Shown here in pieces: positions 60,501 to 64,000 of a DNA stretch of 64,000 bases; within the stretch, counting starts at the first letter, position 1, and every line of letters starts with the position of its first letter. The notes under the pieces were generated by a model. It saw only the letters and a program-made list of their open reading frames with translations, was not told where the DNA came from and did not search any database. Origin of the DNA: Prevotella sp. (lineage in GTDB: Bacteria; Bacteroidota; Bacteroidia; Bacteroidales; Bacteroidaceae). The stretch lies in contig JAFUZD010000073.1 in the NCBI GenBank assembly GCA_017476785.1, positions 1-64,000 on the forward strand, in the 5' to 3' direction. A program made the position numbers and the translations under genes.

Positions 60501-61049
60501 ATGGCAACAGAGAATCTCACGACCAATGCCCAGTTCGAACGGACGATAGCCGAATGTCGCTCGCTGTTCGAGAAGAAACTCCACGACTACGGAGCATCGT
60601 GGCGCATCCTGCGACCCACGGCACTCACCGACCAGCTGTTTATCAAAGCCAAGCGCATACGCTCGCTCGAAATCAAGAGAGAGAGTCGCGTGGGCGAAGG
60701 CATACGTCCAGAGTTTATCGCACTAATCAACTACGGCATCGTGGGGCTCATCCAGCTGAATCGTGGCTTTGCCGACACGGTAGACATTGCCGTCAGCGAG
60801 GCGATGGAGCTATACGACCGCTATGCCCACGAGGCACTGGAACTGATGAAGCGCAAGAACCACGACTACGACGAGGCGTGGAGGTCAATGCGTGTCAGTT
60901 CGTACACAGACTTCATACTGACCAAGATTGAGCGCATCAAAGAGATTGAGAACCTCGGCGGCGACACGTTGGTGAGCGAGGGCATTGACGCCAACTATAT
61001 GGACATCATCAACTACGCCGTGTTCGGAGCCATCAAGCTGAGCGAGTAA
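60501..61049 (+). CDS. DUF1599 protein, two tandem repeats
   Basis: The start is the ATG at 60501 (MATENLTTNAQFERTIAEC), 182 residues; the TTG at 60489 is inside the promoter. Two copies of one module are visible: LFEKKLHDYGASWRILRPTA and later LMKRKNHDYDEAWRSMRVSS, each followed by an IKAKRIRSLE / TKIERIKEIE helix and INYGIVG / INYAVFG. DUF1599 proteins of Bacteroidota are proposed to bind nucleotides or modified nucleic acids; no activity is proven. It is 4 bases from the DoxX-like gene. Confidence 0.85.
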   Translation: MATENLTTNAQFERTIAECRSLFEKKLHDYGASWRILRPTALTDQLFIKAKRIRSLEIKRESRVGEGIRPEFIALINYGIVGLIQLNRGFADTVDIAVSEAMELYDRYAHEALELMKRKNHDYDEAWRSMRVSSYTDFILTKIERIKEIENLGGDTLVSEGIDANYMDIINYAVFGAIKLSE

Positions 61050-61053
61050 AGGG

Positions 61054-62424
61054 ATGGTCAGAAAGATTGCAGTCAACACAGCCCGGATGGTGCTGGCCGT
61101 GACGTTCATCCTCTCGGGATTCGTCAAAGCGGTCGACCCGTTGGGCACACAATACAAGATAACCGACTATCTGGCAGCGATGCACTTGGGGCGGCTGGTG
61201 CCAGACTTCGTCACGCTGGGGGGAGCCGTGCTCATTGCGGCAGTGGAATTCGGGCTGGGCATCTGCCTGCTCTTTGCCATACGCCGACGGATGACCTCGC
61301 GGCTGACACTGCTGATAATGCTTGTGATGACGCCACTCACGCTGTGGCTGGCCATTACCAATCCCATCAGCGACTGCGGTTGCTTCGGCGACGCACTGGT
61401 GCTCACCAACTGGCAAACATTTGCAAAGAATGTGGTGTTGCTGACTTGCGCCATAGCCGTGACGCGATGGCCGCTGGAAATGATGCGATTCATATCGGAG
61501 TCTAACCAGTGGATTGTGGTCAACTACACGGCGGTCTTCATCCTCGCCATAGCAGGATGGGCACTCTACGACCTGCCGCAGTTCGACTTCCGCCCCTATC
61601 ACGTCGGTGCCAACATCCGGGAGGGAATGGAGATTCCCGAGGGCGAACAGCCACCGCAATTCGAGACCACGTTCATAATGGAGAAAGACGGCGAGCAACG
61701 CGAGTTCACCATCGACGACTATCCCGACTCTACGTGGACGTTCGTTGACTCGAAAACCGTACAGACCAGTGCCGGCTACACGCCGCCAATACAGGATTTC
61801 GTCATAGAGACCGACCGCGGTGACGACATCACAGGCGACTTGATAGATGCCGACGGATACGCATTCCTACTGGTCTCGCCGCATCTGGAGCAGGCCGACG
61901 ACTCGCAGTTGGACCTCATCAACCAACTCTACGAGTACGCTCAGGAGCATCGCTACCCATTCTACTGCGTAACGGCCAGCGACGAGCGGGGCATCAACCG
62001 GTGGCGCGACATCACGGGAGCGGAGTATCCGTTTGCCAGAATGGATGAGACGACGCTGAAGACCATCATACGCAGCAATCCCGGACTGGTGCTGATGAAA
62101 CACGGGACCGTAGTCCGCAAATGGAGTCACAATAGACTGCCCAACGAGGAACAGCTGCAACAGCCACTCGAGAAGAGTGAACTGGGACAGATGCCCGAAG
62201 ACTCTGTACCGCGCAAGATACTAAACATCTTGCTTTGGTACGTACTGCCGCTGCTCATACTCACCATTGCCGACCGCCTATGGGCGTGGAGCCGGTGGGT
62301 AAAGAAGAAAAAGAAGTCTAACAAGATATACAACTTATTAAAAACAAAAGAAAATGAGAAAGAAAATTGTAGCAGGCAACTGGAAGATGAATCTGAACCT
62401 GCAGGAGGGCGTAGCTCTCGCTAA
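61054..62424 (+). CDS. DoxX/MauE-like redox membrane protein
   Basis: This 456-residue protein has four helices in the first 150 residues ([20 protein letters not shown] onward) with a CxC motif in [12 protein letters not shown], a DoxX/MauE-like feature. Another helix (about 155-175) and a thioredoxin-like extracytoplasmic part follow, then a late helix ([21 protein letters not shown]). It probably handles thiol redox in the envelope. The open frame continues 71 bases into tpiA, giving a Lys/Glu-rich tail read from tpiA sequence. The same gene order occurs in other Bacteroidales. Confidence 0.85.
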   Translation: MVRKIAVNTARMVLAVTFILSGFVKAVDPLGTQYKITDYLAAMHLGRLVPDFVTLGGAVLIAAVEFGLGICLLFAIRRRMTSRLTLLIMLVMTPLTLWLAITNPISDCGCFGDALVLTNWQTFAKNVVLLTCAIAVTRWPLEMMRFISESNQWIVVNYTAVFILAIAGWALYDLPQFDFRPYHVGANIREGMEIPEGEQPPQFETTFIMEKDGEQREFTIDDYPDSTWTFVDSKTVQTSAGYTPPIQDFVIETDRGDDITGDLIDADGYAFLLVSPHLEQADDSQLDLINQLYEYAQEHRYPFYCVTASDERGINRWRDITGAEYPFARMDETTLKTIIRSNPGLVLMKHGTVVRKWSHNRLPNEEQLQQPLEKSELGQMPEDSVPRKILNILLWYVLPLLILTIADRLWAWSRWVKKKKKSNKIYNLLKTKENEKENCSRQLEDESEPAGGRSSR

Positions 62425-63112
62425 GGAACTGAACGAAGCACTCAATGCTGACAAGCCCAACTGCGGCGTGGTCATCTGCACACCGTTCATCCATCTCGCA
62501 TCAGTGGCTCAGGTTATCGACCAGAACGTCATCGGACTGGGAGCAGAAAACTGTGCTGACAAAGAAAAAGGCGCATTCACGGGCGAAGTGTCGGCCGAAA
62601 TGGTCAAGAGCACTGGCGCACAATACGTCATTCTGGGACACTCAGAGCGCCGCGAATATTATAAGGAGACACCCGATATCCTGAAAGAGAAGGTGCTGCT
62701 GGCACTGAAGAACGGCCTGAAGGTCATCTTCTGCATCGGCGAGACGCTCGAGGAGCGCGAGGCCAACAAGCAGAACGAGGTGGTAAAGGCAGAACTCGAG
62801 GGCTCGGTGTTCAACCTCAGCGAAGAGGAGTTCCGCAACATCGTCATTGCCTATGAACCCATCTGGGCCATCGGTACAGGAAAGACCGCCACGGCTGAGC
62901 AGGCAGAGGAGATTCACGCTTACATCCGCTCTATCGTAGCTGAGAAGTACGGACAGGCTGTTGCCGACGACACCAGCATCCTCTACGGCGGCAGCTGCAA
63001 AGCCAGCAATGCTCCTGAGCTGTTTGCCAAGCCCGACATCGACGGTGGCCTCATCGGTGGCGCTTCGCTGAAGTGTGCCGATTTCAAAGGCATCATCGAC
63101 GCTTGGAAATAA
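62354..63112 (+). CDS. tpiA: Triosephosphate isomerase
   Basis: TpiA (252 residues) interconverts dihydroxyacetone phosphate and glyceraldehyde-3-phosphate. [19 protein letters not shown] has the catalytic Lys, [11 protein letters not shown] the catalytic His, [15 protein letters not shown] the catalytic Glu, and the phosphate-binding loop [11 protein letters not shown] ends it. The start lies inside the end of the upstream gene, offset in frame, so translation may be coupled. A GC-rich hairpin follows. Confidence 0.98.
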   Translation: MRKKIVAGNWKMNLNLQEGVALAKELNEALNADKPNCGVVICTPFIHLASVAQVIDQNVIGLGAENCADKEKGAFTGEVSAEMVKSTGAQYVILGHSERREYYKETPDILKEKVLLALKNGLKVIFCIGETLEEREANKQNEVVKAELEGSVFNLSEEEFRNIVIAYEPIWAIGTGKTATAEQAEEIHAYIRSIVAEKYGQAVADDTSILYGGSCKASNAPELFAKPDIDGGLIGGASLKCADFKGIIDAWK

Positions 63113-63131
63113 TTCACTCCAGTATCCATTT

Positions 63132-63177
63132 TCCACGGAGGGCGACCGGTCATCGCACCGGTTGCTCTGCCCGTGGA
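63132..63177 (+). terminator. GC-rich hairpin between tpiA and the SPOR gene
   Basis: TCCACGG pairs with CCGTGGA (63132-63138 with 63171-63177), and inside it GCGACCGGT pairs with ACCGGTTGC around CATCGC. No T tract follows. It may be a processing or stability element rather than a full terminator. Confidence 0.55.
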
Positions 63178-63193
63178 CTTATCTATCGAGCCA

Positions 63194-63757
63194 ATGAGAC
63201 AACGCCTCACGACATTCATTCTGGCCACCGGCCTCGCACTCTGCGCCAACGCACAGACGTTCACGCAACGCGTACAGCAGCCTGCCGAGGGCAGAGGAAA
63301 CGTTACCATTCATCAGGATGCAGCCATCGATGAACTGGTGAATGCGCCGGCCAATGCTGCTGCTCAGCAACCGCAGAAGCCCGCCGAGCGCCGTAGCAAC
63401 ACACAGCAGAACGGCGCACAGGCCCAGCAGCAGCGAGCCGAAAGTGGTAGCCAAGCCGTACAGCAGCAGGAAGCGTCGCGTCCCGCAGCCCGCACGGGTC
63501 GTAAAGTGGGTGGATACCGCGTGCAGGTGTATGCCGGCGGCAACACGCGCAAAGATCGTCAGAGGGCCGAAAGCATCGGCAGTGCCCTGCGCGCCCAGTT
63601 TCCCGGAGAGGCTGTCTACGTTCACTTCTACTCGCCGCGATGGATCTGCCGAATGGGCAATTACCGCACCTACGAGGATGCCGAGCAGATGTTGCAGAAC
63701 GTGCGCCGGCTGGGCTACAGCCAAGCGTCTATCGTGAAAGGCAAAGTGACTCAATAA
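63194..63757 (+). CDS. SPOR-domain envelope protein
   Basis: The start is the ATG at 63194 (MRQRLTTFILATGLALCANA), a signal peptide; 187 residues. A low-complexity Gln/Ala/Arg linker (about 45-100) leads to a C-terminal SPOR domain (GGYRVQVYAGGNTRKDRQRAE to AQFPGEAVYVHFYSPRWICR). SPOR binds denuded glycan at the division septum. It precedes folE by 40 bases, and I see no promoter between. Confidence 0.9.
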   Translation: MRQRLTTFILATGLALCANAQTFTQRVQQPAEGRGNVTIHQDAAIDELVNAPANAAAQQPQKPAERRSNTQQNGAQAQQQRAESGSQAVQQQEASRPAARTGRKVGGYRVQVYAGGNTRKDRQRAESIGSALRAQFPGEAVYVHFYSPRWICRMGNYRTYEDAEQMLQNVRRLGYSQASIVKGKVTQ

Positions 63758-63797
63758 CCCTCAGCCGTCCTGCGAACTCCAAAAGACCTTATAACCT

Positions 63798-64000
63798 ATG
63801 GCAGACAACAGCAATGAAGCGGCACTGGCCGCCCACTACCGTTCCATATTGAGCCTGCTGGGCGAAGACCCCGAACGCGAAGGACTGCTCAAGACCCCTA
63901 CGCGAGTGGCCAAGGCAATGCAAGTGCTCACACGCGGCTACGAGATGGACGCACACAAAGTGCTCACCGACGCGCTCTTCAAGGAAGACTACAGTCAGAT
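63798..64000 (+). CDS. folE: GTP cyclohydrolase I, N-terminal part (gene cut by window end)
   Basis: The 67 visible codons begin [20 protein letters not shown] and include [21 protein letters not shown], the FolE N-terminal signature. FolE makes dihydroneopterin triphosphate from GTP, the first step of folate synthesis. The zinc and catalytic motifs lie outside the window. FolB and FolK are encoded elsewhere in this window. Confidence 0.92.
   Translation, partial: MADNSNEAALAAHYRSILSLLGEDPEREGLLKTPTRVAKAMQVLTRGYEMDAHKVLTDALFKEDYSQ

Overview
The window reads as chromosomal DNA of a Bacteroidales bacterium, most likely Prevotellaceae-like. Three things point there: many genes preceded by the Bacteroidota -7 promoter core TAnnTTTGC; lineage-typical genes (MurF-Alr fusion, bifunctional fucokinase/guanylyltransferase Fkp, GH97, DUF3098, DUF1599, DUF3244, C10 protease); and familiar gene orders (ftsX-DUF3098-uppP-truB-queA-folK and DUF1599-DoxX-like-tpiA-SPOR-folE). 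The DNA is mostly GC-rich, so long shadow ORFs run antisense to many real genes. I see no rRNA, tRNA, CRISPR array or complete insertion sequence.

Layout. 1-306: truncated hflX. 456-5586: amino-sugar and glycan genes (nagB, a NagB-like/PIG-L fusion, GH97). 5783-9390: a heterodimeric ABC exporter. 9485-13424: divergent histidine kinase and TonB-dependent receptor. 13466-14875: dnaA with a 687 bp non-coding upstream region. 15563-20770: mlaD, amidase, folB, B12-dependent nrdJ. 20975-22164: PAS protein and nitroreductase. 22253-30069: MFS transporter, murF-alr, GSCFA protein and fkp, with fucP divergent at 30189. 31653-35014: yfhO and mtnN back to back. 35133-43585: an accessory locus on the minus strand with a membrane-spanning TPR/HTH regulator, a DUF3244 protein, a C10 (streptopain-type) protease lipoprotein and a tandem, partly decayed family of secreted/lipoprotein genes. 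43595-50473: typA, then (after divergent rpsO) folK, queA, truB, uppP, DUF3098 and ftsX. 50701-58132: radical SAM protein, lpxA and an RND tripartite pump. 58415-64000: cca, a small lipoprotein, DUF1599, DoxX-like protein, tpiA, SPOR protein and the start of folE.

How genes work together. NagB and the fusion protein belong to amino-sugar turnover beside a secreted GH97. FucP imports fucose and Fkp converts it to GDP-fucose for surface glycans. The two ABC half-exporters share one consensus and one degenerate ATP site. The RND genes form one pump operon. FolB, FolK and FolE are scattered parts of pterin/folate synthesis.

The most unusual signals concern repeats. (1) Four intergenic arrays each carry three CGCG-centred palindromes whose centres are exactly 21 bp apart, two helical turns. 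(2) A GC-rich palindromic repeat is inserted in frame into typA, adding about 54 residues, and the same repeat supplies the stop codon of mtnN. (3) fkp carries an in-frame run of 8 bp tandem repeats, a possible phase-variation site. (4) A 63 bp divergent-promoter module with inverted ends occurs twice, 25 kb apart, with one mismatch. (5) The lipoprotein array next to the C10 protease shows recent duplication, frameshift, fusion and mosaic remnants; a protease-inhibitor or immunity role is a guess worth testing.
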